Shown: positions 15,467-24,880, counted from the first letter of the stretch. The stretch: DNA of 64,000 nt from Anaerovorax sp. IOR16 (GCF_017168145.1 NZ_JADQTL010000010.1:558001-622000); one strand, 5' to 3'. The notes: generated from the letters alone by a model not told the origin. Made by a program: numbers and translations.

Positions 15467-16630
15467 ATGCAGATTATAACAGGGAAAATGAAAAAGGCAA
15501 AAAAAGTGGTGGTTTATGGTCCTGAAGGAATTGGTAAATCCACTTTTGCTAGTAAATTTCCACAAGCATTATTTATTGATACAGAAGGCAGTACCGCTGA
15601 TATGGATGTTTCAAGGACACCAAAAGCAAACAGTTGGACCATGTTAAAACAACAGATTAATGAGATTAAGTCAAAAAGACTTTGTGAAACATTAATTATT
15701 GATACTATTGATTGGGCTGAGCAAATGTGTGTCGAAGATATCCTTGCGAAACATCAAAAGTCGGGAATTGAGGATTTTGGATATGGGAATGGTTATGTTT
15801 ACGTAAGGGAAGAATTTGGACGATTTTTAAATCTACTTCAAGAAGTAGTTGACAGTGGTATTAATGTTGTTCTTACAGCCCATGCTCAGATGAGGAAATT
15901 TGAACAACCCGATGAACTTGGGGCCTATGACAGGTATGAGTTAAAGCTTGGTAAAAAAACAAGTTCACAAACTTCACCATTAGTTAAAGAATGGGCTGAT
16001 GCACTTTTGTTTTGCAATTATAAAACATATTCGGTAGCAGTAGACAAGGATGGGAAAAAACATAAAGCGCAAGGTGGAAAACGTGTTATGTACACGTCTC
16101 ATCATCCTTGTTGGGACGCTAAAAATCGTTGGGAACTTCCAGAAGAAGTGCCATTTGAATATGCGTCAATTGCTCACTGTATTCCATTAAGAAATAATTC
16201 TATTAATACACCTAATGTAGAAGAAGGTCCTGTATATTGGCACCAAAAGGAATTGAGATACGTATTTGAGGCAAAACCAGATGAAGAGATTCCAGATTAC
16301 ACTCAATGCGTACAAATCACAAAAGAAGAGTATGACCAACTTAAAAAAGAATATGAAAAGCTAGAAAATAAGCCGGAGCAATTCCATGATACTTCTAAGG
16401 TGGGTAAAACAGAAACAAGGCTTCCTGCAAAATTATCGGAGTTAATGTTAGAAAACAAAGTAACTTACGAAGAAATACAAGAAGCAGTAGCAAGTAGAGG
16501 TTACTACACAATTGATACACCGATTGAAAATTACGACATTCAATTTATCGATGGCGTATTGGTAGGAGCATGGCCGCAAGTATTTGAAATGATAAAAGAA
16601 AATCGTTTAAATGATGATACGCCATTTTAA
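15467..16630 (+). CDS. Sak4-like RecA-fold recombination ATPase (AAA_24)
   Basis: 387 residues. RecA-like core: Walker A VVYGPEGIGKSTFASKFP near residue 17, FIDTEGSTADMD, Walker B ETLIIDTIDWAE, and a VVLTAHAQMRKFE sensor segment. Phage proteins of this type (Sak4 class) assist single-strand annealing together with a single-strand-binding protein. The C-terminal about 120 residues are an extra acidic tail that includes a helical segment (LPAKLSELMLENKVTYEEIQ). The DUF669 gene follows at once, a pairing usual in Firmicutes phages. GGAGGGTAAACG ribosome site. Confidence 0.82.
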   Translation: MQIITGKMKKAKKVVVYGPEGIGKSTFASKFPQALFIDTEGSTADMDVSRTPKANSWTMLKQQINEIKSKRLCETLIIDTIDWAEQMCVEDILAKHQKSGIEDFGYGNGYVYVREEFGRFLNLLQEVVDSGINVVLTAHAQMRKFEQPDELGAYDRYELKLGKKTSSQTSPLVKEWADALLFCNYKTYSVAVDKDGKKHKAQGGKRVMYTSHHPCWDAKNRWELPEEVPFEYASIAHCIPLRNNSINTPNVEEGPVYWHQKELRYVFEAKPDEEIPDYTQCVQITKEEYDQLKKEYEKLENKPEQFHDTSKVGKTETRLPAKLSELMLENKVTYEEIQEAVASRGYYTIDTPIENYDIQFIDGVLVGAWPQVFEMIKENRLNDDTPF

Positions 16631-16652
16631 TTTATAAGAAGGAGATTTAAAA

Positions 16653-17153
16653 ATGACAAATAATAATAATTTACCTGAAGGATTTTATGAAGATAATGAT
16701 CGTGAACTTGGTTGGGATGATGAAATTCAAAATGATGGACCTGATTTTGTGTTATTACCGGAAGGTGACTATGATTTTGAAGTTGTAACTTTTGAGCGTG
16801 CGAGACACAGCGGGAGTGAAAAACTTCCGCCGTGCAATAAGGCAGTTGTTCATATTAAAGTAACTGGAAAAGAAGGCAGTACCACAATCAAACATAATTT
16901 ATTCCTACATACAAAAACAGAGGGAATGCTTTGCGCATTCTTTGCAGGGATAGGTCAACGCAAGAAGGGTGAAAAGCTTTCTATGAATTGGAATTCGGTA
17001 CCGGGTTCAAAAGGAAGATGCAAGATTGGTATTAGAAAATGGAAAAATAAAGACAGCGGAGAAGAGTATTCTTCTAACGAGATTAAGAAATTTTATGAAC
17101 CTGCTGAAAAATCGCCCACTCAGCAAGCAACATTTCAACCAGGGACATTTTAA
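16653..17153 (+). CDS. DUF669 phage protein, putative single-strand DNA-binding partner
   Basis: 166 residues with the DUF669 pattern: LPEGDYDFEVVTFERARHSG, then CNKAVVHIKVTG, LFLHTKTEGMLCAFFAGIGQRKKGE and a KIGIRKWKNKDSG strand. DUF669 proteins accompany Sak4-like ATPases and are thought to bind single-stranded DNA. The last residues are an unstructured, proline/glutamine-rich tail ending in phenylalanine, the form of SSB-type tails. AAGAAGGAG ribosome site; stop overlaps the helicase start. Confidence 0.82.
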   Translation: MTNNNNLPEGFYEDNDRELGWDDEIQNDGPDFVLLPEGDYDFEVVTFERARHSGSEKLPPCNKAVVHIKVTGKEGSTTIKHNLFLHTKTEGMLCAFFAGIGQRKKGEKLSMNWNSVPGSKGRCKIGIRKWKNKDSGEEYSSNEIKKFYEPAEKSPTQQATFQPGTF

Positions 17154-18742
17154 TGGAGCTTAGACCTTATCAGAACGAAGCCAGAGAAGCAGTACATAAC
17201 GAGTGGGCGAACGGCAACAGAATAACTCTTTTAGTGCTGCCTACTGGATGTGGAAAAACAATAGTATTTAGTAAGATTATTGAAGATCAAGTGAAAGCAG
17301 GTGAGCGGGCTTTGGTGCTTGCTCACCGGGGAGAACTTCTTGATCAAGCAGCAGATAAATTAGTAAAATCTACAGGGCTCATGTGTGCAACTGAAAAAGC
17401 AGAAGAAAGTTGTCTTGGAAGCTGGTTTAGAGTAGTTGTTGGATCTGTGCAATCTCTAATGAGAGAAAAGAGGCTAAGGCAATTTCCAAAAGACTATTTT
17501 GACACAATCATTGTAGATGAGGCACACCATGTACTTTCTGATAGCTATCAACGAGTTTTAAATCATTTTGATGCAAAGGTACTAGGAGTAACAGCAACGC
17601 CCGATAGAGGCGATATGAAAAACCTAGGCCAATATTTTCAATCTCTTGCTTACGAGTATACATTACCAAAAGCAATTAAAGAGGGATATCTAGCTCCTAT
17701 TAAAGCACAGACAATTCCATTAAAGTTAGACCTTACTGGAGTAGGAATGCAATCGGGGGATTTTAAAGCAGGGGATGTTGGAACTGCATTGGATCCTTAT
17801 CTATATCAGATAGCCGATGAAATGGCGAAATATTGTATGGATCGTAAAACCGTTGTATTTCTGCCTCTTATTAAGACTAGTCAGAAATTTACTCAAATAT
17901 TAAATTCAAAAGGATTTTCTGCAACAGAAGTAAATGGTGACAGTAAGGACAGAGCGGAGATACTTGAAAACTTTGATGTAGGCAAATACAACGTATTATG
18001 CAATTCTATGCTTTTAACAGAAGGATGGGATTGTCCAAGCGTTGACTGTATCGTAGTTTTAAGACCAACAAAAGTACGCAGTCTTTATTGTCAGATGGTA
18101 GGTCGTGGTACGAGATTACATCCGGGAAAAGATAATTTATTACTTCTAGATTTCCTGTGGCATACAGAAAGACATGAGCTTTGTCATCCGGCAAGCTTAA
18201 TTTGTGAAAATGAAGAAGTAGCTAAGAAAATGACAGAGAATATTGAAAAAGCTGGATGTCCTGTTGATATTGAAGAAGCTGAAAAACAAGCAGCAGAAGA
18301 TGTAGTAGCTCAGCGCGAGGAAGCTTTGGCCAAAAAACTTCAAGAAATGAAAAATAGAAAGAGAAAGCTTGTTGATCCACTTCAATTTGAAATGAGTATA
18401 CAAGCTGAAGACTTAGCTAATTATGTACCAGCGTTTGGATGGGAAATGAGTCCACCTTCTGACAAACAAATCAAAACGCTTGGAAAACTCGGAATTTTAC
18501 CCGATGAAATTGAAAATGCGGGTAAGGCTGCAAAAATTCTTGACCGCCTTGATAAACGCAGAACAGAAGGGTTAACTACTCCAAAGCAGATTAGATTTTT
18601 AGAAGGAAGAGGTTTTCAGCACGTTGGTGTATGGCCATTTGACCACGCAAAGAATCTTATTGACCGTATTGCAGCTAATGGATGGCGAGTACCCCATGAC
18701 ATTAATCCTTATGAATATAAACCAGAGGTAAGCATATGGTAA
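17153..18742 (+). CDS. Superfamily 2 DEAH-box helicase
   Basis: 529 residues. Helicase motifs in order: Q-like MELRPYQNEAREAV, Walker A VLPTGCGKTIVFSKI, Ia LVLAHRGELLDQA, II TIIVDEAHHVLSD, III GVTATPDRGD, and motif VI YCQMVGRGTRLHPGK. The C-terminal about 150 residues are a charged linker and a helical domain with the repeated PSDKQIKTLGKLG / PKQIRFLEGRG motif that phage helicases of this type share. It unwinds DNA in phage replication or recombination. Its start overlaps the DUF669 stop and its stop overlaps the next gene. Confidence 0.93.
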   Translation: MELRPYQNEAREAVHNEWANGNRITLLVLPTGCGKTIVFSKIIEDQVKAGERALVLAHRGELLDQAADKLVKSTGLMCATEKAEESCLGSWFRVVVGSVQSLMREKRLRQFPKDYFDTIIVDEAHHVLSDSYQRVLNHFDAKVLGVTATPDRGDMKNLGQYFQSLAYEYTLPKAIKEGYLAPIKAQTIPLKLDLTGVGMQSGDFKAGDVGTALDPYLYQIADEMAKYCMDRKTVVFLPLIKTSQKFTQILNSKGFSATEVNGDSKDRAEILENFDVGKYNVLCNSMLLTEGWDCPSVDCIVVLRPTKVRSLYCQMVGRGTRLHPGKDNLLLLDFLWHTERHELCHPASLICENEEVAKKMTENIEKAGCPVDIEEAEKQAAEDVVAQREEALAKKLQEMKNRKRKLVDPLQFEMSIQAEDLANYVPAFGWEMSPPSDKQIKTLGKLGILPDEIENAGKAAKILDRLDKRRTEGLTTPKQIRFLEGRGFQHVGVWPFDHAKNLIDRIAANGWRVPHDINPYEYKPEVSIW

Positions 18743-20958
18743 CAAAATACGATAATGATAATTTACTTGAAATATTAAATCATATTAACCCGGCAGATCT
18801 TGATTATCAAGAATGGATAAATGTAGGTATGGGGTTGAAGGAGGCGGGATATACCGCCTCTGATTGGGATAATTGGAGTTGTAGAGATGTGCACCGATAC
18901 CATAAAGGAGAATGCTTTCGTAAATGGGAAAGTTTCCGAGGTACTCCAAATCCCATTACAGCAGGTACCATTGTACAGATGGCACTTGATCATGGCTGGC
19001 AACCAGAGAAAGATTCCGGTCACGAATTAGATTGGAACGATATTATAGGAACAAAAGAAGAACTTGTAGCAGTAGATAAAAATTGGATTGAAGGTAGAGA
19101 TATTATTGAACCGGAAAAATGGAATCCAGTTAATGATCTCGTTCGGTATCTGGAAATCTTATTTGAAGCATCTGAAAATGTTGGTTATGTAACTGATAGC
19201 TGGGAAAAAGACGGAAAATACTTTCCATCTAAGGGGTGTTGCGACCGAACTGCTGGGCAGCTTATTGAACAATTAAATAAGTGCAATGGAGATATTGGAG
19301 CGGTTCTTGGTGATTATAAGTCAGAAGTAGGTGCATGGATAAGATTTAATCCTCTTGATGGAAAAGGCGTAAAAAATGAGAATGTAACGGATTATAGGTA
19401 CGCTCTTGTGGAATCAGATAATCTTGAATTAGACAAGCAAAATGCCATAATTCGTGAATTGGAATTACCGGTGGCTTGCCTTGTCTACAGTGGAGGGAAA
19501 AGTATTCATGCAATCGTAAGAACAGACGCAGCAAATTATGATGAGTATCGTAAACGTGTAGATTACCTTTATAATGTTTGTCAAAAAAATGGGCTTAAAA
19601 TTGATACACAAAATAGGAATCCTTCTCGTTTATCCAGGATGCCTGGAGTTACAAGAAATGAGCATAAGCAATTCCTTATCGATACCAACATTGGTAAGGA
19701 AACTTGGAACGAATGGTACGAATGGATTGAAGGAGTTAATGATGATTTACCGGAGCCGGAAAGTATGGAGTCGGTATGGGACAATTTACCTCAATTGTCG
19801 CCACCTCTTATCAATAATGTATTGCGCCAAGGTCACAAGATGCTGCTTGCTGGTCCATCCAAAGCGGGAAAGTCATACGCACTTATTGAGCTTACAATAG
19901 GGATTGCAGAAGGAAAGCAATGGTTAAGCTGGAAATGTACGCAAGGTAAAGTTATGTACGTAAATCTTGAATTGGATAGAGCAAGTTGTCTGCATAGATT
20001 TAAGGACGTGTATGAAGCTTTAAAATGGGAGCCTGATAACCTGTCTAACATCGATATTTGGAATCTAAGAGGTAAATCCATTCCAATGGATAAACTGGCT
20101 CCAAAACTAATAAGAAGAGCGCAGAAAAAGGACTACATAGCAATAATTATAGATCCAATTTACAAGGTTATTACCGGGGATGAGAACAGCGCTGATCAGA
20201 TGGCTCATTTCTGTAATCAGTTTGATAGAGTTTGTACGGAGTTAGGCTGTGCGGTGATTTATTGCCATCATCATAGTAAAGGTACACAAGGGCAAAAAAG
20301 AAGCATGGATAGAGCTTCGGGATCCGGAGTATTTGCGCGAGATCCAGATGCCCTGCTTGACCTTATTGAACTAGATTTAACTGAGGATCTACTAAAACAG
20401 GAAGAAAATAAAGCGGTTTGTGCGGTTTGTATTGATTATCTGGACAGGTTTTCTAACACATGGGAAGAGCATGTGTCACAAGACGATATGTGCTCAGAAA
20501 AGGCAATGATTTTAGCCTGTGACAAGTATCTTGTGGGGGATCAACATAAAGGTCTTAATGATGCGATTTCACAAGCTAGAAAGACCGTCAAACAACGTAC
20601 TGCATGGAGAATTGACGGGACATTAAGAGAATTTCCAAAGTTCTCTCCAGTCAACTTATGGTTTGATTATCCAGTTCATCACATTGACATTATTGGTAGC
20701 TTAAAAGATGTGGAATTAGATAGTGTAAAAGCACCTTGGCAGCGGGCGATAGAAAAGAGAAAGCCGAAGGAAGTTAAGGAAAAAGAACGCAGAATGTCAC
20801 TTGAAAATGCTTATGAAGCTTGCAGTATTAATGAGCAAATTACAGTACAAGACCTTGCAGAATACATGGGAGTAACTGAAAAAACTGTAAGAAATAGGAT
20901 AAAAGAGCACGGAGGATTTTGGATTGACGGGGCAGAAGTGGGAAAGAAAAAAACGTAG
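18736..20958 (+). CDS. Phage replication protein: PriCT-like plus RepA-type helicase
   Basis: 740 residues. The N-terminal about 90 residues resemble a PriCT-2 domain (LEILNHINPADLDYQEWINV, then KWESFRGTPNPITAGTIV). The middle carries a primase-like segment (VYSGGKSIHAIVR, NRNPSRLSRMPGV). A RepA/RecA-type ATPase starts near residue 370 with Walker A LLAGPSKAGKSYALI, Walker B IIIDPIYKVITGDEN, and IYCHHHSKGTQG. The end is a helix-turn-helix (ITVQDLAEYMGVTEKTVRNRI). Together these suggest a combined primase and helicase that starts replication at the iteron-like cluster overlapping and following its 3' end. Confidence 0.88.
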   Translation: MVTKYDNDNLLEILNHINPADLDYQEWINVGMGLKEAGYTASDWDNWSCRDVHRYHKGECFRKWESFRGTPNPITAGTIVQMALDHGWQPEKDSGHELDWNDIIGTKEELVAVDKNWIEGRDIIEPEKWNPVNDLVRYLEILFEASENVGYVTDSWEKDGKYFPSKGCCDRTAGQLIEQLNKCNGDIGAVLGDYKSEVGAWIRFNPLDGKGVKNENVTDYRYALVESDNLELDKQNAIIRELELPVACLVYSGGKSIHAIVRTDAANYDEYRKRVDYLYNVCQKNGLKIDTQNRNPSRLSRMPGVTRNEHKQFLIDTNIGKETWNEWYEWIEGVNDDLPEPESMESVWDNLPQLSPPLINNVLRQGHKMLLAGPSKAGKSYALIELTIGIAEGKQWLSWKCTQGKVMYVNLELDRASCLHRFKDVYEALKWEPDNLSNIDIWNLRGKSIPMDKLAPKLIRRAQKKDYIAIIIDPIYKVITGDENSADQMAHFCNQFDRVCTELGCAVIYCHHHSKGTQGQKRSMDRASGSGVFARDPDALLDLIELDLTEDLLKQEENKAVCAVCIDYLDRFSNTWEEHVSQDDMCSEKAMILACDKYLVGDQHKGLNDAISQARKTVKQRTAWRIDGTLREFPKFSPVNLWFDYPVHHIDIIGSLKDVELDSVKAPWQRAIEKRKPKEVKEKERRMSLENAYEACSINEQITVQDLAEYMGVTEKTVRNRIKEHGGFWIDGAEVGKKKT

Positions 20959-21116
20959 ATTTTCCCTTTCCCACAGAGAAAAAAACATGTTATTTTCTTT
21001 CCCAACTTTTTTCCCGAGGGAAGAAAAAAACACTATATATAAATATATAAATATTTTTCTTTCCCTCGCTCTGCTCGTCATGTGGGAAAGTAGTCGTGCG
21101 ACAGCTTACGCACGAC
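20938..21116 (+). other. Putative phage replication origin with repeated GTGGGAAAG boxes
   Basis: GTGGGAAAG occurs at 20938-20946 and 21082-21090, with its complement CTTTCCCAC at 20966-20974; further TTTCCC cores lie at 20961, 20998, 21010 and 21060. The central part is an A+T stretch (actatatataaatatataa). An 8-bp stem, gtcgtgcg/cgcacgac (21093-21100, 21109-21116), closes the region. The cluster immediately follows the replication gene, the usual place for a phage origin. No reading frame of note occupies it. Confidence 0.5.
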
Positions 21117-21188
21117 GACTCCTTCCCATTAACCATGACTAAAATAATTTTTCCTTCAAGAAAATAGAAATGTAAAATTATGGGATAA

Positions 21189-21689
21189 ATGAAAATGATA
21201 AATTGTAAACACCAGTATGACTACTGGGAAGAGGAATGTTCTAAATGTGATGGGATGAAATCTTGTCAGGTAAGTCCCAAAACGCAAACTGAGTTCTTCC
21301 TTCCGATGAAACCACCAACTAAAACTCATCAGATGAAAAAGGTGAGAGTGGTAAATGGTAAGCCTGTTTTTTATGAGCCGCCTGAACTGGCAGCAGTTAG
21401 AGCAAAACTACAAGGGCATCTTTCTAAGCATGTACCGAAGAAAAAATATACTAATGCAGTTAGGCTAATCGTAAAGTGGTGCTTTCCAAAAGGGAAACAC
21501 CCAGACGGTTCTTATAAGACGACTAAACCAGATACAGATAACCTGCAAAAGATGCTTAAGGATGTTATGACTGATTTGGGCTACTGGACGGATGATGCTC
21601 TAGTGGCATCAGAGATAGTTGAAAAGTTTTGGGCGGTACTACCAGGGATTTATATAAAGATTGAAGAACTATCGGAGGTAGAAAGATGA
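21189..21689 (+). CDS. rusA: RusA-family Holliday junction resolvase
   Basis: 166 residues. The RusA core is visible: FFLPMKPPTKTHQMKKVRVV near the start, then the catalytic aspartate cluster KPDTDNLQKMLKDVMTDLGYW followed by DDALV. It resolves branched DNA during phage replication and packaging. The first about 35 residues contain four cysteines (CKHQYDYWEEECSKC, then SCQV), a possible zinc element not present in E. coli RusA. ATG 21189 has only a weak ribosome site; ATG 21195 is an alternative. Confidence 0.88.
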   Translation: MKMINCKHQYDYWEEECSKCDGMKSCQVSPKTQTEFFLPMKPPTKTHQMKKVRVVNGKPVFYEPPELAAVRAKLQGHLSKHVPKKKYTNAVRLIVKWCFPKGKHPDGSYKTTKPDTDNLQKMLKDVMTDLGYWTDDALVASEIVEKFWAVLPGIYIKIEELSEVER

Positions 21690-21701
21690 TAGATAAAAGA
21701 A

Positions 21702-22004
21702 ATGGATTCGGCTTATTTGTTCGATGCACCGGACAACCGAATTAAGTACATAGCGGACTATTATGGCTGTGAGAAGCAATCCAATAAAGCAATAGAAGAA
21801 CTTAATGAACTTGCCGTTGCGATTGCACACTATCAAAAATATTGGGGTAGTGAGAAGCGAGAAAATCTTATTGAGGAAATTGCAGACGTTGAAATTATGA
21901 TCGAGCAGATTAAGTATCTGCATGGTATTAATCAATCTGACATTGATGCAGTTAAAGAGTACAAGATACAGCGTACAATTGATAAGATAGGCGGTGCAAA
22001 ATGA
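21702..22004 (+). CDS. MazG-like nucleotide pyrophosphohydrolase
   Basis: 100 residues, all-alpha. The segments KQSNKAIEELNELAVAIAHY and ENLIEEIADVEIMIEQIKYL give the two EExxE/ExxD metal-binding motifs of MazG/dUTPase-like hydrolases. Phage MazG-like proteins clean up or adjust nucleotide and alarmone pools. The next gene begins at 22001 within its stop (ATGAG). Confidence 0.72.
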   Translation: MDSAYLFDAPDNRIKYIADYYGCEKQSNKAIEELNELAVAIAHYQKYWGSEKRENLIEEIADVEIMIEQIKYLHGINQSDIDAVKEYKIQRTIDKIGGAK

Positions 22005-22195
22005 GCCACACAGAAATAAAGTCCGCTCTTTGGAACTATCACATAAAACGGCTGAAAAGGAAGCGTTTAGAGCGAATAAAAGAAGCTAGACGTATCGAAT
22101 CAGAATTTAGAAGTTATAGAAACGAACGTGATTTAAGATTTATTAGAAATCAATTACATCAACAGAAAGGAGTAAGAGGTTTGCGGCCGCATTAA
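22001..22195 (+). CDS. Small basic phage protein
   Basis: 64 residues, rich in Arg/Lys/Glu, with a single long helix (HIKRLKRKRLERIKEARRI). Overlaps the preceding stop by four bases. No family recognised. Confidence 0.45.
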   Translation: MSHTEIKSALWNYHIKRLKRKRLERIKEARRIESEFRSYRNERDLRFIRNQLHQQKGVRGLRPH

Positions 22196-22220
22196 AGACG
22201 TCTTTACTCCAAAATGTATT

Positions 22221-23027
22221 ATGAAAACAGAATTAATTAATGATAATTTTCAAAATTTCAAAAGGTATGGAATACCAAAGGCACAGCTAGTAATAGCGGA
22301 TATACCGTATAATCTTGGGACCAACTTTTATGGCTCAAACCCTATGTGGTACAAAGGTGGAGACAATAAAAATGGAGAAAGTAAATTTGCTAAAAAGGCA
22401 GCATTTAACACTGACTATAATTTTAACATAGCTGAATATATGCACTTTTGTAGCAGACTCCTAAAACCGGAGCCGAAAGAAAAAGGAAAAGCACCAGCCA
22501 TGATTGTGTTCTGTTCCTTCCAACAAATACCGATAGTTGAGGCATACGGTAAAAAGCATGGATTTAATAAAAGTTATCCAATATTTTTTATTAAAAAGTC
22601 GTCGGGGCAAGCCTTAAAAGCCAATATGCGAATAGTCGGAGCTACAGAGTATGCAGTAGTTTTATATCGTGACAAGTTACCGAAGTTTAACAACGGCAGA
22701 CAAATAGGAGTAGACGGCAAGCCAATTAGAGGAACGGGAAAAATGATTTTAAATTGGTTCGAGTGGAAAAAAGACAATCCAAAAGTATACCCTAAAATTC
22801 ATCCGACACAAAAGCCGGTGACAATATTGAAAGAACTAATTGAAATATTTACAGACGAGGGCGACGTTGTAATAGATCCGTGCGCTGGCAGTGCAACAAC
22901 ACTAAGGGCGTGCATGGAACTGAATAGAAATAGTTATGGCTTTGAAATATCGAAAGACTTCTACAACAAGGCTAAAAACGAAATGCTGTCAAATGTAGAA
23001 ACATACGAGCAGATAAGCATGATTTAG
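22221..23027 (+). CDS. Site-specific DNA methyltransferase (DIPY motif)
   Basis: 268 residues. Catalytic motif IV is ADIPYNLGTNFYG near residue 28; motif I is VVIDPCAGSATTLRACMEL near residue 225, so the order is the permuted beta class (IV before I) of N6-adenine or N4-cytosine enzymes. HPTQKPVTILKELI precedes motif I, as in many beta-class enzymes. No restriction gene is linked, so it is probably an orphan methylase that protects phage DNA or modifies gene expression. Its ribosome site is weak. Confidence 0.85.
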   Translation: MKTELINDNFQNFKRYGIPKAQLVIADIPYNLGTNFYGSNPMWYKGGDNKNGESKFAKKAAFNTDYNFNIAEYMHFCSRLLKPEPKEKGKAPAMIVFCSFQQIPIVEAYGKKHGFNKSYPIFFIKKSSGQALKANMRIVGATEYAVVLYRDKLPKFNNGRQIGVDGKPIRGTGKMILNWFEWKKDNPKVYPKIHPTQKPVTILKELIEIFTDEGDVVIDPCAGSATTLRACMELNRNSYGFEISKDFYNKAKNEMLSNVETYEQISMI

Positions 23028-23041
23028 GGAGAGGTGAGAAA

Positions 23042-24067
23042 TTGGAACTAAATAAAATTTATTGCGGTGATAGTTTAACCGTATTAAAAACATTTCCGCC
23101 TCAATCTATAAATTGTTGTGTTACATCGCCGCCATATTACTGCTTACGTGATTATGGTGTGGACGGCCAAATCGGACTCGAAGAAACACCGGAAGAATAC
23201 ATAGATAGATTGGTAGAGGTATTTCGGGAAGTAAAAAGAATTCTTAAAGACGACGGCACATTGTGGCTAAATATTGCGGATAGTTACGCAGGGAGTGGTA
23301 AAGGCTCTGCAAATTACCCGGAAAATGCGGCCAAATATAAACAAGGTACCAATAAAGGGATGTTAGGTAAAAGCAAAGTGGTTTTAAAAACACCGGACGG
23401 ACTCAAACCAAAAGACCTTATTGGTATTCCGTGGATGCTCGCATTTGCTCTTCGTGCGGATGGTTGGTATTTGCGCCAAGATATAATTTGGCATAAACCG
23501 AACTGTATGCCGGAGAGCGTTAAGGATAGATGTACAAAAGCACACGAGTATATATTTTTACTCAGTAAATCACGTCGTTATTACCACGATGCGGAAGCAA
23601 TAAAAGAGCCTTGTGTTGGCACAAACAACCAATTACCTGCAGGTAGTAAAGGAACATTTAAACCGAACTCACGGTTACGACAGAAAGGTAACCGAAAAAC
23701 ATTTCGGGGTGGTGGAACTTATACGCAAGGAAATAGTTTTGAAAATAGTTCGTCAAAAGAAAATGAGACGCACGGCAATAAACCGAATCATGACGGACTA
23801 AGAAACAAGCGTAGTGTATGGACAGTAGCTACGGCGCAATTTAAAGAAGCTCACTTTGCTACATTTCCACCGGATTTAATCAAACCGTGCATACTGGCCG
23901 GATGTTCTGCAGGGGGAATAGTGATTGATCCATTTATAGGTTCCGGAACTGTTGGCCAAGTGGCTCTCGAAAATAACCGGAATTTCGTCGGAATTGATTT
24001 GAATCCCGATTATGTAGGATTATCAGAACGGCGTGTATCAAATGTGCAAATGGTGTTAGGGAGGTAA
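23042..24067 (+). CDS. Second site-specific DNA methyltransferase (SPPY motif)
   Basis: 341 residues from TTG 23042 behind GAGAGGTGAG. Motif IV VTSPPYYCLRDYG is at about residue 28 and motif I IDPFIGSGTVGQVALE near residue 300, the beta order. The SPPY form is typical of N4-cytosine enzymes, though some N6-adenine enzymes use it too. A glycine/asparagine-rich insertion (about 200-260) may hold target-recognition loops. It is 15 bases past the other methylase; two orphan methylases in tandem suggest anti-restriction. Confidence 0.85.
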   Translation: MELNKIYCGDSLTVLKTFPPQSINCCVTSPPYYCLRDYGVDGQIGLEETPEEYIDRLVEVFREVKRILKDDGTLWLNIADSYAGSGKGSANYPENAAKYKQGTNKGMLGKSKVVLKTPDGLKPKDLIGIPWMLAFALRADGWYLRQDIIWHKPNCMPESVKDRCTKAHEYIFLLSKSRRYYHDAEAIKEPCVGTNNQLPAGSKGTFKPNSRLRQKGNRKTFRGGGTYTQGNSFENSSSKENETHGNKPNHDGLRNKRSVWTVATAQFKEAHFATFPPDLIKPCILAGCSAGGIVIDPFIGSGTVGQVALENNRNFVGIDLNPDYVGLSERRVSNVQMVLGR

Positions 24068-24070
24068 CCA

Positions 24071-24460
24071 ATGGAAAGATTGAATGAGAGAATCGAAAAT
24101 TTAAAAAAGGGAATTGCTCAAACGAGTGGACCCGAAGAGATAAAAGTGTGCAAGGGATTTTTAAGTAGTGTACTCACATACATGGAAGAGTTATCACAAC
24201 TAAAACAAGAAATAGACTCTGGTCTTCGTCCTCTGCTGCCGTGTAAACCGGGAGAACTGATTTATTTTATCGGACCGGACTGCGAAAACTGCAATGCAGT
24301 TACAGGATTGGATTGCTTCCCAAGGTGTAAAAAAGGTGAAGTTGTGCTAAGTGAGCCATTTATACCAGTAGAACATCTTGTTGGACTTGAATCAGATGAC
24401 GGGCTTTATGCAACAAAAGAAGCTGCCGAAGCGGCGTTGAAGGAGCGTGATACCCAATGA
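24071..24460 (+). CDS. Phage protein of unknown function with cysteine motif
   Basis: 129 residues. A helical N-terminus (MERLNERIENLKKGI) is followed by PCKPGELIYFIGPDCENC and a CFPRCKKGEVV segment, four cysteines that could bind metal. The C-terminal end reads ATKEAAEAALKERD, typical of a recurrent small-protein family in Clostridia phages. GGGAGGTAA ribosome site; stop overlaps the next start. Confidence 0.55.
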   Translation: MERLNERIENLKKGIAQTSGPEEIKVCKGFLSSVLTYMEELSQLKQEIDSGLRPLLPCKPGELIYFIGPDCENCNAVTGLDCFPRCKKGEVVLSEPFIPVEHLVGLESDDGLYATKEAAEAALKERDTQ

Positions 24461-24642
24461 AATCACCGTGCTATAACTGTGAGAATCGGCATTTAGGATG
24501 TCATATTACATGCGGTACATACAAATTATTCAAGGACAAAGTAAACACCGAGAAAGAGATAATCAGAGCCAGTAAGGTAGGACTGAATGAGAGTAGGAGT
24601 TATTACAGAGACAAGCGTGACCGGATAGAACGGAGGTCGTGA
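24457..24642 (+). CDS. Small cysteine-rich phage protein
   Basis: 61 residues with four cysteines in PCYNCENRHLGCHITCGTY, a treble-clef-like spacing, then a basic helical tail (SYYRDKRDRIERRS). A familiar small protein of Firmicutes prophages; function unknown. Overlaps the previous stop as ATGA. Confidence 0.55.
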   Translation: MKSPCYNCENRHLGCHITCGTYKLFKDKVNTEKEIIRASKVGLNESRSYYRDKRDRIERRS

Positions 24643-24643
24643 A

Positions 24644-24880
24644 ATGATTAAAAAATGCCCTGTATGCGGTCTAAAATTTAACACAAGGCAAAACGGAGTG
24701 ATATATTGTTCCACTGAATGCAAAATAAAGAATAGGCAGAAACGGGATAGAGAGAAGTGTAGTTCTAAGAAGCAGAAATCTAATTTAGTCGAATTAAATG
24801 CTCAGGCTCGTGAAATGGGGCTTACATATGGGAAACTGCAAGCTATGAAGTATGCACAGGAGCATAGATTGGAGGTGTAG
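24644..24880 (+). CDS. Small zinc-finger phage protein
   Basis: 78 residues starting KKCPVCGLKFNTRQNGVIYC and STECK: a CXXC...CX3-4C zinc finger, followed by a basic linker and a helix (LTYGKLQAMKYAQ). GGAGGT precedes the ATG. Probably nucleic-acid binding; no specific role known. Confidence 0.55.
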   Translation: MIKKCPVCGLKFNTRQNGVIYCSTECKIKNRQKRDREKCSSKKQKSNLVELNAQAREMGLTYGKLQAMKYAQEHRLEV

